Source of the DNA: Xanthobacteraceae bacterium
GTDB taxonomy: Bacteria; Pseudomonadota; Alphaproteobacteria; Rhizobiales; Xanthobacteraceae
Length of the DNA stretch: 64,000 nt
Direction of reading: 5' to 3'
NCBI GenBank assembly: GCA_022844205.1
Contig: JALHMF010000001.1
Span: forward strand, 457,013-521,012
Position numbers and translations under genes: made by a program. Positions 18,475 to 26,947 of the stretch are shown here, in pieces; position 1 is the first letter of the stretch; the number at the start of each line of letters is the position of its first letter. Below the pieces are notes generated by a model that searched no databases, had not been told where the DNA came from, and saw only the letters and a program-made list of their open reading frames with translations.

Positions 18475-19860
18475 TCACAAAACTTTTCGGCCGGCGTCGG
18501 CCGCGGTCGAAATCGGACGCAATGCCGTGCCCTTGCTCGGCGCCGTCGTCACCACTTCCGGTCCCTTCTCGATCAGGCGATTGATGTAATAGACGCCCAT
18601 CGAGAACACGATGCCGTACACGACGACAAACAACGCAAGTGTCGTGGCGACCTGCGCGCCGGAGACCGGCGAGATCGCGTCGGCTGTCCGAAGAATTCCC
18701 TGCACGAGCCACGGCTGCCGTCCGCTCTCGGTGACGACCCAGCCCGCGACCACCGCGACGAAACCGGTCCACCACATCATCGACATCGGCCTCAAAAACC
18801 ATTCGCTGCTGAACAGCCTTCGCCGCCACCACAGGAAGACACCGAGCCAGGACGATGCAATCATGAACAGCCCGATGCCCACCATGATGCGGAACGAGAA
18901 GAACACATTCTTCACCGGCGGCCGGTCCTGCGGCGGCACACTTTTCAGGCCGGGAAACAATCCATCCGGATCGTGCGTCAGGATCAGCGAAGCGCCCTTG
19001 GGAATTGAAATCTCGAAAAGATTCCGCTCGTTCTTTTCATCCGGCCACGCGAAAAGCACCAGCGCGCCCGGCTTCGATCCGTCCCAATGTCCCTCCATCG
19101 CCGCGACCTTGATCGGCTGATGCTTCAGCGTGTTCAGCCCGTGCTGGTCGCCGATGAAAAGCTGCAAGGGGGCCACGATGGCGGCGAAGCCGACGCCCAT
19201 GCGCAACATGGTGCGCGCCTCGGGCATGTAGCGGCCGGAGATCATGTAGCGCGCACCGACCGCCAGAACGACGAACGAGGTCGTCAGATACGCCGCCGTG
19301 ACCATGTGCGCGAGGCGGTAGGGAAAGCTCGGGTTGAAGACGATCGTCACCCAGTCGAGCGGGTAGGCGATGCCGTTGCGGATTTCATGGCCCGCCGGCG
19401 TCTGCATCCAGCTGTTCGCCGACAGAATCCAGAACGCGGACATCGCGGTGCCGGCCGCCACCGCGATGCAGGCCGTGACATGCAGCCACGGCGGCACGCG
19501 GTTCCAGCCGAACAGCATGATGCCGAGGAAGGTCGCCTCAAGAAAGAAAGCCGTCAGCACTTCATAGCCGATCAGCGGGCCGACGACGTTGCCGACAACT
19601 TCGGAGAAGCGGCTCCAGTTCGTGCCGAACTGATAGGAGAGTACGATGCCGGAGACGACGCCCATCGCGAACGACACGGCGAAAATCTTTGTCCAGAAGC
19701 GTGCGAGATGATGGTAGCGCCGCGTGCCGGTCCACAGCCACATCACTTCCAGCGTCGCGATGTAGCTCGCAAGCCCGATGGTGAAGGTCGGGAAGATGAT
19801 GTGAAAGGTAACGGTGAAGGCGAACTGGATACGCGCGAGCAGGACGGGATCGAAGTCCAT
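18475..19860 (-). CDS. cydA: Cytochrome bd-type ubiquinol oxidase subunit I (CIO-like)
   Basis: 461-residue haem-binding subunit. The start MDFDPVLLARIQFAFTVTFH places the conserved haem-ligand His at residue 20. GWVVTESGRQPWLVQG is the signature near the C-terminal helices, and WILSANSWMQTP lies in the quinol-site region. The protein is shorter than the E. coli CydA (522 residues), consistent with a short Q-loop as in cyanide-insensitive oxidases (CioA). A good Shine-Dalgarno (GAGGAG on the minus strand, 19864–19871) supports the start. It is probably expressed under low oxygen or respiratory stress; no FixK/FNR box was found upstream. Confidence 0.95.
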   Translation of the reverse strand: MDFDPVLLARIQFAFTVTFHIIFPTFTIGLASYIATLEVMWLWTGTRRYHHLARFWTKIFAVSFAMGVVSGIVLSYQFGTNWSRFSEVVGNVVGPLIGYEVLTAFFLEATFLGIMLFGWNRVPPWLHVTACIAVAAGTAMSAFWILSANSWMQTPAGHEIRNGIAYPLDWVTIVFNPSFPYRLAHMVTAAYLTTSFVVLAVGARYMISGRYMPEARTMLRMGVGFAAIVAPLQLFIGDQHGLNTLKHQPIKVAAMEGHWDGSKPGALVLFAWPDEKNERNLFEISIPKGASLILTHDPDGLFPGLKSVPPQDRPPVKNVFFSFRIMVGIGLFMIASSWLGVFLWWRRRLFSSEWFLRPMSMMWWTGFVAVVAGWVVTESGRQPWLVQGILRTADAISPVSGAQVATTLALFVVVYGIVFSMGVYYINRLIEKGPEVVTTAPSKGTALRPISTAADAGRKVL

Positions 19861-20007
19861 GACGGCTCCTCAATGACAAATTCCGGCATGAGTGGAAACG
19901 ATCCATAATGCCTGGAACTGGCGCTGGCCGGCTTGACGCAGGTCTATCCAAAAGATCGGCTGCTTTGCCTGACAAGGCAACAGGCACTGTTGCGGGTAAA
20001 ATCGCCT

Positions 20008-20023
20008 GCAACGGGTTCGTTGC
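20008..20023. promoter_or_regulatory. 16-bp perfect palindrome in the cydA–methyltransferase intergenic region
   Basis: GCAACG-GGTT-CGTTGC is an exact inverted repeat between the divergent cydA and methyltransferase genes. It could be an operator or a short transcript hairpin. Nothing else distinguishes these options, so the regulatory call is weak. Confidence 0.3.
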
Positions 20024-20072
20024 GTGCAATGCAGCGGCTTTACTGGTGCGGCGGTTCTGCTAAATCGTCCCC

Positions 20073-20726
20073 ATGTTCACCCGTGAAAATCCCAGTCCGC
20101 GCTACCAGGAACTGCTGGCGCTCTATAAATCGGCGCACAAGGACGGGCTTCCCCATATCGGGGTGACGGCGGAAGAAACCTTCGACGGCCGCTCGCTTAC
20201 AAAAGAGCTGCCGAAGATCAAGGATTTGGTCCACCGGACGGGCGCCGCTACCATTCTCGATTACGGTTGCGGCAAGGCGCTGTATCACAAGGCGCGAGAT
20301 TTTCAGCTGACGACAGGCGAAACCGCCGCCAGCGTGCAGGATTATCTCGGCGTCAGGGAAATCGCTCTCTACGATCCGGGCGTGCCGGAATATTCGGCCA
20401 TGCCGGAACAAAAATTCGACGGGGTTATTTCTACCGACGTTCTTGAACATATTCCGCAGCAGGACATTCCGTGGATTCTGGAAGAGATGTTTTCCGCAGC
20501 AAACAAATTCGTGTTCGCCAACGTGGCGAGTTTTCCCGCCAAGAAATCGTTCTCAAACGGCGAGAACGCACACTGCACGCAACAGCCGCCGCAGTGGTGG
20601 GGCCCGCATTTGGTCGAACTATCCAAGCGCCATCCCGGCAAGCTTCTGCGCTTCGAAATCAGCGAGGTGGTTACCACGCCGGCGGGCAACCAGATTCGCA
20701 CGACGACAATTTCGAACATCCGCTGA
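20073..20726 (+). CDS. SAM-dependent methyltransferase, substrate unknown
   Basis: 217-residue class I methyltransferase. Motif I is ILDYGCGKALYH (about residues 61–72), and FDGVISTDVLEHIPQQDIPW is the motif IV/post-IV region (about 113–131). An acidic residue at the end of strand 2 (ALYDPGVPEY) fits SAM binding. The C-terminal part is rich in aromatic and polar residues (QQPPQWWGPHLVE). It resembles small methyltransferases found in rhizobia and in some phages. It is divergent from cydA and has no partner gene that indicates a substrate. Confidence 0.75.
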   Translation: MFTRENPSPRYQELLALYKSAHKDGLPHIGVTAEETFDGRSLTKELPKIKDLVHRTGAATILDYGCGKALYHKARDFQLTTGETAASVQDYLGVREIALYDPGVPEYSAMPEQKFDGVISTDVLEHIPQQDIPWILEEMFSAANKFVFANVASFPAKKSFSNGENAHCTQQPPQWWGPHLVELSKRHPGKLLRFEISEVVTTPAGNQIRTTTISNIR

Positions 20727-20979
20727 GACAATCTTCGCGCGGTTGGAAACCGCCGAGCGGAGCCTTTTCCGCGCGGCTTCGAAAAATTTATTGAATTTCC
20801 AGCGATTTAGCCTCGTTTCAGCACCAGTGGAAACCCGGTAAATAGCGAGCGCATTCCCCGGGCACGCCGCTATGCTTGGCGTTCGCGTGGCAGTTATTGG
20901 GGATTTTCGACGCTGACAGTTTCGCCGCCGGCATGTGTCCTCAGGCACCTGCTGCCAGTGTCGTCACAGGGGGATATCG

Positions 20980-22323
20980 ATGGCTAAAAAAGTGATGAGA
21001 CGCGCGTCGCCGTCCGGCAACGGACTTGAGACCGCGCTCGACAATTATTTTGGTTTGACGAAAGCGGGCACCAACGTGCGCACGGAGCTGATCGCGGGCT
21101 TCACGACCTTCCTGACGATGGCCTACATCATTTTCGTCAATCCGCAGATTCTCGGCAATGCGGGCATGGACAAGGGAGCGGTATTCGTCGCGACCTGTCT
21201 TGCGGCGGCGTTCTCGACCTTGCTGATGGCGCTCTACGCGAATTATCCGATCGCGCTGGCACCCGGCATGGGCCTCAATGCGTTCTTCGCCTTCACCATC
21301 GTGCTCACCTACAAATACACTTGGCAGCAGGCGCTCGGCGCCGTGTTTCTGTCCGGCGTGCTGTTCTTCTTGGTCTCGGTGTTCAAAATCCGGGAATACA
21401 TCATCAACGCGATCCCGCTGAACCTGAAGATCGCCATCTCCGCGGGCGTCGGCTTGTTCCTCGCGATCATCGCGCTGCAAACTTCGGGCATCATTGTCGA
21501 TCATCCCGCGACGCTGGTGTCGCTGGGCGACATGAAACAGCCCGCACCGCTGCTGGCGCTGCTCGGCTTCATCCTCATCGCGGCATTAAACTACCGGAAA
21601 ATTCCGGGCGGCACGCTGATCGGCATTCTGGCCGTGGCGCTGATCGGCATTCCGTTCGGCGTCGCGCAATGGCAGGGCCTCGTGTCGCTGCCGCCGTCCA
21701 TCGCGCCGACGCTCTTCAAGCTCGATTTCTCGCGTGCGCTTGAACTGAGCTTCATCATCATTGTGCTGACGCTGTTGCTCGTCGATCTCTTCGACAACGC
21801 CGGTACGCTGATCGGCGTTACCCACCGCGCAGGCCTGCTCGACAAGCAGGGCCGCCTGCCGCGCATGCGTCAGGCGTTGATGGCGGACTCGCTCGCCGCG
21901 ATGTTCGGCTCGCTCGTCGGCACGTCGACGACCACGAGCTACATCGAGTCGAGTGCGGGCGTGCAGGCGGGCGGGCGCACCGGCCTGATGGCGGCGTTCG
22001 TCGCGATCTTCTTCCTGCTGGCACTCTTCTTCGCGCCGCTTGCCGGCATGATCCCGGCCTACGCATCGGCCGCGGCCTTGCTGTACGTCGCGTGCCTGAT
22101 GACGCGCGGTCTTGCCGAGATCGACTGGAAGGATGTGACGGAATACGCGCCGGCGGTGGTTACGGCCATCACCATGCCGCTGACGTATTCCATCGCCGAC
22201 GGCATCGGCTTCGGCTTTATCACCTACGCGCTGCTAAAGATTTTCTCCGGACGGCTGAGCAAGCTCGATCCGGTGATCATCGTGCTCGCGGCGCTGTTCG
22301 CGGTGAAGTTCTTGATCAAGTGA
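20980..22323 (+). CDS. Guanine/hypoxanthine permease of the NCS2 family (AzgA-like)
   Basis: 447-residue uptake transporter for purine bases in symport with H+. It carries about 13 hydrophobic helices. LETALDNYFGLTKAGTNVRTE at the N-terminus, ANYPIALAPGMGLNAFFAF, and DLFDNAGTLIGV are the signatures of the AzgA subgroup of the NCS2 family. GTSTTTSYIESSAGVQAGGR is the conserved NAT-like motif. The start at 20980 has a Shine-Dalgarno CAGGGGGA at 20967–20974. No purine riboswitch is recognisable in the 253 bp upstream. It is a single gene bounded downstream by family B repeats. Confidence 0.92.
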   Translation: MAKKVMRRASPSGNGLETALDNYFGLTKAGTNVRTELIAGFTTFLTMAYIIFVNPQILGNAGMDKGAVFVATCLAAAFSTLLMALYANYPIALAPGMGLNAFFAFTIVLTYKYTWQQALGAVFLSGVLFFLVSVFKIREYIINAIPLNLKIAISAGVGLFLAIIALQTSGIIVDHPATLVSLGDMKQPAPLLALLGFILIAALNYRKIPGGTLIGILAVALIGIPFGVAQWQGLVSLPPSIAPTLFKLDFSRALELSFIIIVLTLLLVDLFDNAGTLIGVTHRAGLLDKQGRLPRMRQALMADSLAAMFGSLVGTSTTTSYIESSAGVQAGGRTGLMAAFVAIFFLLALFFAPLAGMIPAYASAAALLYVACLMTRGLAEIDWKDVTEYAPAVVTAITMPLTYSIADGIGFGFITYALLKIFSGRLSKLDPVIIVLAALFAVKFLIK

Positions 22324-22330
22324 GAAACGC

Positions 22331-22430
22331 CTCACCCTTCGAGACGCGAGCTGCGCTCGCTCCTCAGGGTGAGGCGGAAAACCAAAGCCCTCATCCTGAG
22401 GAGGCTGCGAAGCAGCCGTCTCGAAGGATG
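22331..22430. repeat. Family B repeat (copy B2), downstream of the permease gene
   Basis: Two inverted-repeat units in tandem: CTCACCCTTCGAGACGCGAG…CTCCTCAGGGTGAG followed by CTCATCCTGAGGAGG…CGTCTCGAAGGATG. Each forms a stem with a GC-rich variable hairpin. It sits between the convergent permease and uracil-DNA glycosylase genes and may serve as a bidirectional terminator. Confidence 0.85.
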
Positions 22431-22434
22431 GGGG

Positions 22435-23259
22435 CTAATTCTTTTCCGCCAGCGCCTTCTTCAGCGACAGAAAATCCCGCCACGAATACCGCTTCTCCAG
22501 CGGCGAGCGCAGGAGATAGGCCGGGTGGAACGTCACCAGCGCCTTGATGGTGCGCGTGCCGGTATCGTAATCGTACCAGCGGCCCCTGACCGAACGAATC
22601 CCGTCCTTGATGCCGAGCATGGTCTGCATCGACGGCTTGCCGAGACAGACCAGAAAATCCGGATTGGCGAGTTCGATCTGTCTGCGGATGAACGGAAAAC
22701 AGATCGCCGTTTCCTGCGGCGTCGGTGTCCGGTTGCCCGGCGGCCGCCACGGAATGATGTTCGCGATGTAAACCTGCGTCCGATCCAGCCCGATCGCCTT
22801 CATCATCTGGTCGAGCAGTTTTCCCGAGCGGCCCACGAAAGGAAGCCCGTCGCGGTCTTCTTCCGCGCCCGGCGCCTCGCCGACGAACATCACGCGCGCT
22901 TGGGGATTGCCGTCGGCAAAAACCAGACTATGCGCCATCTGTTTCAGCGCGCAGCCCTCGAAGCGGGAAAGAATCTCGCGCAATTCGTCCAGGGTTTTCG
23001 CGCCGGCCGCCGCCGAGCGGGCGGCGGACACCGCTTCCTCCGCGCCGGGCAACGGTGTGGCGGGAGCGGGTGCGATGGCTGGCGAGGGCCTAAAATTCGA
23101 GACGGAGGTCGGGCGCGGTTGTGGCGTGGGTGCGGCTGCCGGCGTTGGCGCAACCTCGGTGAAACGGTTCGGCGCTTCCTCCGCTAAAGCCACATCGACC
23201 CCCGCTTCCAGGTGGAAGGCGAGGATGTCGGCGGGGGAATGATGCGAACTGGAATTCAT
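22435..23259 (-). CDS. Uracil-DNA glycosylase, family 4/5-like
   Basis: 274-residue enzyme that removes uracil from DNA. After an N-terminal Pro/Ala-rich spacer (about residues 30–75), the catalytic domain shows motif 1 GEAPGAEEDRDGLPFVGRSG and motif 2 FHPAYLLRSP. IPWRPPGNRTPTPQE is also family-typical. In the [4Fe-4S] region FEGCALK has Phe where the first cysteine of a C-x2-C pair would stand; other cysteines (ICFPF, VCLGK) are present. Rhizobial relatives look the same as far as I recall. Both ends of the gene are bordered by family B repeats. Confidence 0.88.
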   Translation of the reverse strand: MNSSSHHSPADILAFHLEAGVDVALAEEAPNRFTEVAPTPAAAPTPQPRPTSVSNFRPSPAIAPAPATPLPGAEEAVSAARSAAAGAKTLDELREILSRFEGCALKQMAHSLVFADGNPQARVMFVGEAPGAEEDRDGLPFVGRSGKLLDQMMKAIGLDRTQVYIANIIPWRPPGNRTPTPQETAICFPFIRRQIELANPDFLVCLGKPSMQTMLGIKDGIRSVRGRWYDYDTGTRTIKALVTFHPAYLLRSPLEKRYSWRDFLSLKKALAEKN

Positions 23260-23365
23260 CTTCGCGATTATAGCAACATAACGCGGCGATGCGTTGCTTT
23301 CCTGAGGCCGGTGGAAAACCGGTTTGAAAATCCCTCGTCTTTAAGAGAGGGTGCAGTTCAATCCG

Positions 23366-23457
23366 CCTCATCCTGAGGAGGGCGCGTAGCGCCCGTCTCG
23401 AAGGAGAGGCGGCGCATCCTTCGAGACGCCGCCTTCGGCGGCTCCTCAGGATGAGGG
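23366..23457. repeat. Family B repeats (copy B3), upstream of ETF-QO
   Basis: Two palindromic units side by side: CCTCATCCTGAGGAGG…CGTCTCGAAGGAGAGG (23366–23409) and CATCCTTCGAGACG…CTCCTCAGGATGAGG (23415–23457). They lie between the divergent uracil-DNA glycosylase and ETF-QO genes, ending 18 bp before the ETF-QO start. Confidence 0.85.
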
Positions 23458-23474
23458 TCCTACAAGGAAGGAAA

Positions 23475-25139
23475 ATGACCGAACTCCCCCCGCGCGAGAG
23501 CATGGACTTCGACGTCGTAATCGTCGGCGCGGGGCCGGCGGGTCTTGCGAGCGCGATCCGGCTGAAACAGGAGAACGCGGAAATCTCCGTGCTCGTCGTC
23601 GAGAAGGGAGCGGAGGTTGGCGCGCATATTCTCTCGGGTGCTGTGATCGATCCGTCCGGCCTGAACCGGCTGATCCCGGACTGGGAGTCGGACCATACGG
23701 CGCCCATCAAGCAGAAAGTGACCGACGACCGTTTTTACTGGCTCGTGGGGATGCGCGCGATCCGGCTGCCGAATTTCCTGCTGCCGCCCTTGATGGGCAA
23801 TCACGGCAACTACATCGTCTCGCTCGGCAACGTGACGCGCTGGCTCGCCCAGCGCGCCGAAGCATTGGGCGTCGAGATTTATCCGGGCTTCGCCGCGGCC
23901 GAAATTCTCTACCATGAAAATGGCTCGGTCGCGGGCGTCGCCACCGGCGACATGGGTGTTGCGAAGCACGGCGAGCATCGCTCCGACTTCACGCGCGGTA
24001 TGGAGCTGCGCGCGAAATACACGGTGTTTGCGGAAGGCGCGCGCGGCTCGCTCACGAAACAGCTGATCGCGAAATTCAGGCTGGACGAGAACAGCGACCC
24101 GCAGAAATTCGGCCTTGGCCTGAAGGAGCTGTGGCAGGTGACGCCGGAGCAATCGAAACCCGGCCTCGTGCAGCACACCTTCGGCTGGCCGCTCGACAAT
24201 AATACCGGCGGCGGGTCGTTTCTCTATCACCTGCCGGACAATGAGGTTGCGGTCGGCTTCGTGGTGCATCTGAATTACGAAAATCCCTACATCGCGCCGT
24301 TCGAGGAATTTCAGCGCTTCAAGACGCATCCGCTGGTCAAAAAAACATTCGAAGGCGGCAAGCGCATCGCTTACGGCGCGCGCGCCATTACCGAAGGCGG
24401 GTATCAGTCGGTGCCGAAGCTCGCTTTTCCCGGCGGCCTGCTGGTCGGCTGTGCCGCCGGATTCATGAACGTTCCGCGCATCAAGGGCAGCCACAACGCG
24501 ATCCTCTCCGGCACCATCGCCGCCGAATGCATGAACGCCGCGTTGCAGGGCGGGCGCGCGAACGACACGGTGAGCGGTTACGACGACGCCTGGCGCGACA
24601 GCGCCCTCGGCCACGATCTCTTCAAGGTGCGGAATGCAAAGCCGCTGTGGTCCAGGTTCGGCACGGCCATCGGCATCGCGCTCGGCGGCTTCGACATGTG
24701 GATGAACACGCTGTTCGGCTTTTCGCCCTTCGGTACGCTCAGCCATGGAAAAGCGGACGCCGACACGCTGAAACCGGCGGCACAGTTCACGCCCATCGCC
24801 TATCCGAAGCCCGACGGAAAACTCACCTTCGACCGGCTCACCTCGGTTTTTCTGTCGAACACCAACCATGAGGAAGACCAGCCAACCCATCTCGTCGTGC
24901 GCGACATCGCCCTCCAGCAGCAGAGCGAATATGAAGTGTTCGGGGGACCGAGTGCGCGTTATTGCCCGGCCGGGGTGTATGAGTGGGTGGAGGATGCCAC
25001 CGCCCCCGGCGGCGTGCGCTACCAGATCAACGCGCAGAATTGCGTCCATTGCAAAACCTGCGATGTGAAGGACCCCAACCGCAACATCACCTGGGTCGCG
25101 CCCGAAGGCGGCGGCGGGCCGGGTTACGGGGCGATGTGA
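23475..25139 (+). CDS. Electron transfer flavoprotein–ubiquinone oxidoreductase
   Basis: 554-residue membrane-associated flavoprotein that passes electrons from ETF (fatty-acid and amino-acid oxidation) to ubiquinone. FAD-binding VVIVGAGPAGLASAIRL lies at about residues 14–31. The C-terminal [4Fe-4S] ferredoxin-like part has CPAGVYEW and NCVHCKTCDVKDP, with cysteines spaced as in the family. The start at 23475 has a good Shine-Dalgarno AAGGAAGG. Its stop overlaps the next gene's GTG start (ATGTGA). The ETF subunit genes are not in the window. Confidence 0.95.
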   Translation: MTELPPRESMDFDVVIVGAGPAGLASAIRLKQENAEISVLVVEKGAEVGAHILSGAVIDPSGLNRLIPDWESDHTAPIKQKVTDDRFYWLVGMRAIRLPNFLLPPLMGNHGNYIVSLGNVTRWLAQRAEALGVEIYPGFAAAEILYHENGSVAGVATGDMGVAKHGEHRSDFTRGMELRAKYTVFAEGARGSLTKQLIAKFRLDENSDPQKFGLGLKELWQVTPEQSKPGLVQHTFGWPLDNNTGGGSFLYHLPDNEVAVGFVVHLNYENPYIAPFEEFQRFKTHPLVKKTFEGGKRIAYGARAITEGGYQSVPKLAFPGGLLVGCAAGFMNVPRIKGSHNAILSGTIAAECMNAALQGGRANDTVSGYDDAWRDSALGHDLFKVRNAKPLWSRFGTAIGIALGGFDMWMNTLFGFSPFGTLSHGKADADTLKPAAQFTPIAYPKPDGKLTFDRLTSVFLSNTNHEEDQPTHLVVRDIALQQQSEYEVFGGPSARYCPAGVYEWVEDATAPGGVRYQINAQNCVHCKTCDVKDPNRNITWVAPEGGGGPGYGAM

Positions 25140-25597
25140 GACATCCGTTCGACTGGCACTGGCTCTGGAAGGCCGCGGCGGCGGGCGCGTGCGGCAGCCT
25201 CACCCATCTGTCCCTGATGTATTTCAAGACGGGTACCGGACTGCTGTCCGCCTTCGATCCCTATGCCGCCTTGCAGGCGAAACTCGGCCTGCTGGCGGGC
25301 AAGGATGTTCACTGGCTGCTGCCGTGGGCGCTTTCGTTCGTGAGCGGAGCGATTCCGCTCGGCTTCCTGTTCGGACGCCTATACGCGCAGCTGCCGGGCG
25401 GCAGCGGGATCGCGAAGGGATTTGTCTTCGGCCTCATCGGCTGGGCGGTCATGGGCTCGCTGTTTTTTCCGCTGGTCGGTCTCGGTTTTTTCGCCGCCGC
25501 GGCGGGGCTCGGCGCCTGGCCAGCGCTGTTTTCGCTCGTAATGCTGCTGACCTACAGCCTGGTGCTGGGCGCGGTTTACGCCGCACTCAATCCTTGA
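25136..25597 (+). CDS. Four-helix membrane protein, unknown function
   Basis: 153 residues from a GTG at 25136 that overlaps the ETF-QO stop. Four hydrophobic segments are visible (about residues 10–28, 54–76, 88–112 and 121–143). The N-terminus MRHPFDWHWLWKAAAAGAC resembles small uncharacterised rhizobial membrane proteins. An alternative upstream start is unlikely because that frame lies within ETF-QO. The tight overlap suggests co-expression with ETF-QO. I do not recognise a characterised family. It overlaps the convergent DUF2892-like gene by 11 bp. Confidence 0.7.
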   Translation: MRHPFDWHWLWKAAAAGACGSLTHLSLMYFKTGTGLLSAFDPYAALQAKLGLLAGKDVHWLLPWALSFVSGAIPLGFLFGRLYAQLPGGSGIAKGFVFGLIGWAVMGSLFFPLVGLGFFAAAAGLGAWPALFSLVMLLTYSLVLGAVYAALNP

Positions 25598-25841
25598 GTC
25601 CGGTCTCCGCCTTGCGCGGGCGGACGGCGCACGCGGCTCCAATCGTGCCGCCGATCCAGCAGGCCGGGCAGCCGCCGAGCGGAATCAGGCCGGAAACCAT
25701 CACCGCCATGCCGAGAGTGGGCGACGTGTCGAGCTGCATATAGCCGAGCGTGAAGAGGAGAACGGCCGCAGCCCCGCGCAGGAGATAGGCGGCAAGGCTC
25801 TGGCTCGTCAGCCACTGCAAGACTTGATTCCATGTATTCAT
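25587..25841 (-). CDS. DUF2892-like small membrane protein
   Basis: 84-residue protein with two hydrophobic helices. The pattern LLRGAAAVLLFTLGY…LIPLGGCPACWIGGTIGAAC resembles the YgaP/DUF2892 inner-membrane domain, in which cysteines sit in the second helix–loop. A short basic tail RPRKAETGLKD ends it. It is convergent with the four-helix membrane protein gene. The role is unknown; in other bacteria DUF2892 domains are often fused to rhodaneses. Confidence 0.65.
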   Translation of the reverse strand: MNTWNQVLQWLTSQSLAAYLLRGAAAVLLFTLGYMQLDTSPTLGMAVMVSGLIPLGGCPACWIGGTIGAACAVRPRKAETGLKD

Positions 25842-26018
25842 TGGCTTTTGTCCTTTTCGAACATATACGCAGCCCGGCCCGGATTGTTACTCCCAAGTTG
25901 CGAATTTTTGGTTGCAAAAATGCCCTGAACCGCGGGCTTTCAGCCGGGGAACCGGCGCGAAGCCAGATCGTTATCTTTTCCGAAGCGGCGCGCCAAAGCG
26001 CGCGCCGGAGGAGGGTAA

Positions 26019-26255
26019 ATGTCGAAGAGTTCAGCCCCGAAAAAAGCAGACGACATCCGCGATCTGGAAACGAAGCGGAAGGGAGACCCGTCGGCGGCCA
26101 AGAAGTCGATCGATCCGGTGGATCGGGCGCTCGAGGAAAGCTTTCCGTCGAGCGACCCGCCGAGCTTCAATCCCGGCAGCACCATCACGGCCGACGACGA
26201 CGCCGAAAGGAAAAAGAAGGAACCGGTGAATCATCCGGGCGGGGACAGGAAATAA
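26019..26255 (+). CDS. Small hydrophilic protein with DRALEESFPSSDPPSF motif
   Basis: 78-residue charged protein. The conserved part is VDRALEESFPSSDPPSF, a motif seen in many small rhizobial proteins of unknown role. It has no signal peptide or membrane segment and is Lys/Asp/Glu-rich, probably disordered. A strong Shine-Dalgarno GGAGGGTAA at 26008–26016 supports the ATG at 26019. A clear terminator follows at 26274. The upstream 177 bp hold a GCGCGCCAAAGCGCGC hairpin and no gene. Confidence 0.75.
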   Translation: MSKSSAPKKADDIRDLETKRKGDPSAAKKSIDPVDRALEESFPSSDPPSFNPGSTITADDDAERKKKEPVNHPGGDRK

Positions 26256-26273
26256 TTGTTCAGAATTTCAATG

Positions 26274-26310
26274 AAAAACACCCCTGCCGCAAAGCAGGGG
26301 TGTTTTTTTT
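26274..26310. terminator. Rho-independent terminator
   Basis: Stem ACACCCCTGC / GCAGGGGTGT with loop CGCAAA and T8 on the plus strand and A5 on the other side. It ends the small-protein gene and, on the minus strand, could also serve the convergent DUF1236 gene. Confidence 0.9.
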
Positions 26311-26335
26311 GACGAAGCCGGTTGTGTTCGAAGGC

Positions 26336-26743
26336 TTACTCGATCACCTGAACGATGCGGCGCGTCTGCGGATCGACCAGCACGATACGGTCGTTCACGC
26401 GCGTATAGCGATAGTTCCGCTGCACACGGTATTCTTCCGGCGCTTCGTAATAGGTGACGCCGTCCGACGGCAGTACGACGCCTACATTGACATCGCCCTG
26501 ATAGCGGTAGGACGAATGGCGCTGCGTGCCGACATATTCGCGGAAGCGCGGACGGTTGTCGTCCGCGATGCCGCCGACGATGGCGCCGCCGATGCCGCCG
26601 ACGACGGCACCCACCGGTCCGCCGATGATGGCGCCGCCGATGGCGCCCGCCGTGGCGCTGCCCGGCACGTTGCTTTGAGCGAAGGCGAATGACGTCGATG
26701 CCAGGACGGCGATCGCACAGGTCATCAGCAATTTGTTGCGCAT
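26336..26743 (-). CDS. DUF1236-domain secreted/envelope protein
   Basis: 135 residues. MRNKLLMTCAIAVLASTSFAFAQ is a signal peptide. A glycine-zipper-like stretch (GGAIIGGPVGAVVGGIGGAIVGG, shown here only as key repeats of G-x3-G) spans about residues 32–58. The C-terminal part with YTRVNDRIVLVDPQTRRIVQ is the DUF1236 domain common in Rhizobiales. The ATG at 26743 is chosen because it starts the signal peptide and has GAGG upstream on the minus strand. The function is unknown; envelope association is inferred. Confidence 0.85.
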   Translation of the reverse strand: MRNKLLMTCAIAVLASTSFAFAQSNVPGSATAGAIGGAIIGGPVGAVVGGIGGAIVGGIADDNRPRFREYVGTQRHSSYRYQGDVNVGVVLPSDGVTYYEAPEEYRVQRNYRYTRVNDRIVLVDPQTRRIVQVIE

Positions 26744-26947
26744 TGGAACCTCACAAAAATCCCCATCGGCGAAATCGCGGATGAGGCGTGAGGGTCCAAC
26801 CATCTGACGGGCAATAGGTTCAGTTGCCGTCACACGCGTTCAAAACAGTCATTCGTAAGTTCCACGGCAACCATTCAACCGCGGGGACGTTGCACCCAGG
26901 ACCGCCTGCCGGCTCGGCCGGCTCGCGGCGCAAAATCAGGAGACATT

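Noticed and set aside
19861..20072. FNR/FixK box (TTGA-N6-TCAA type) upstream of cydA
   Set aside because: No TTGAT…ATCAA-like palindrome was found; only the unrelated GCAACG-GGTT-CGTTGC palindrome is present.
23460..25049. 529-codon minus-strand frame opposite the ETF-QO gene
   Set aside because: Antisense shadow; the plus strand encodes an unambiguous ETF-QO with FAD and iron–sulfur motifs.
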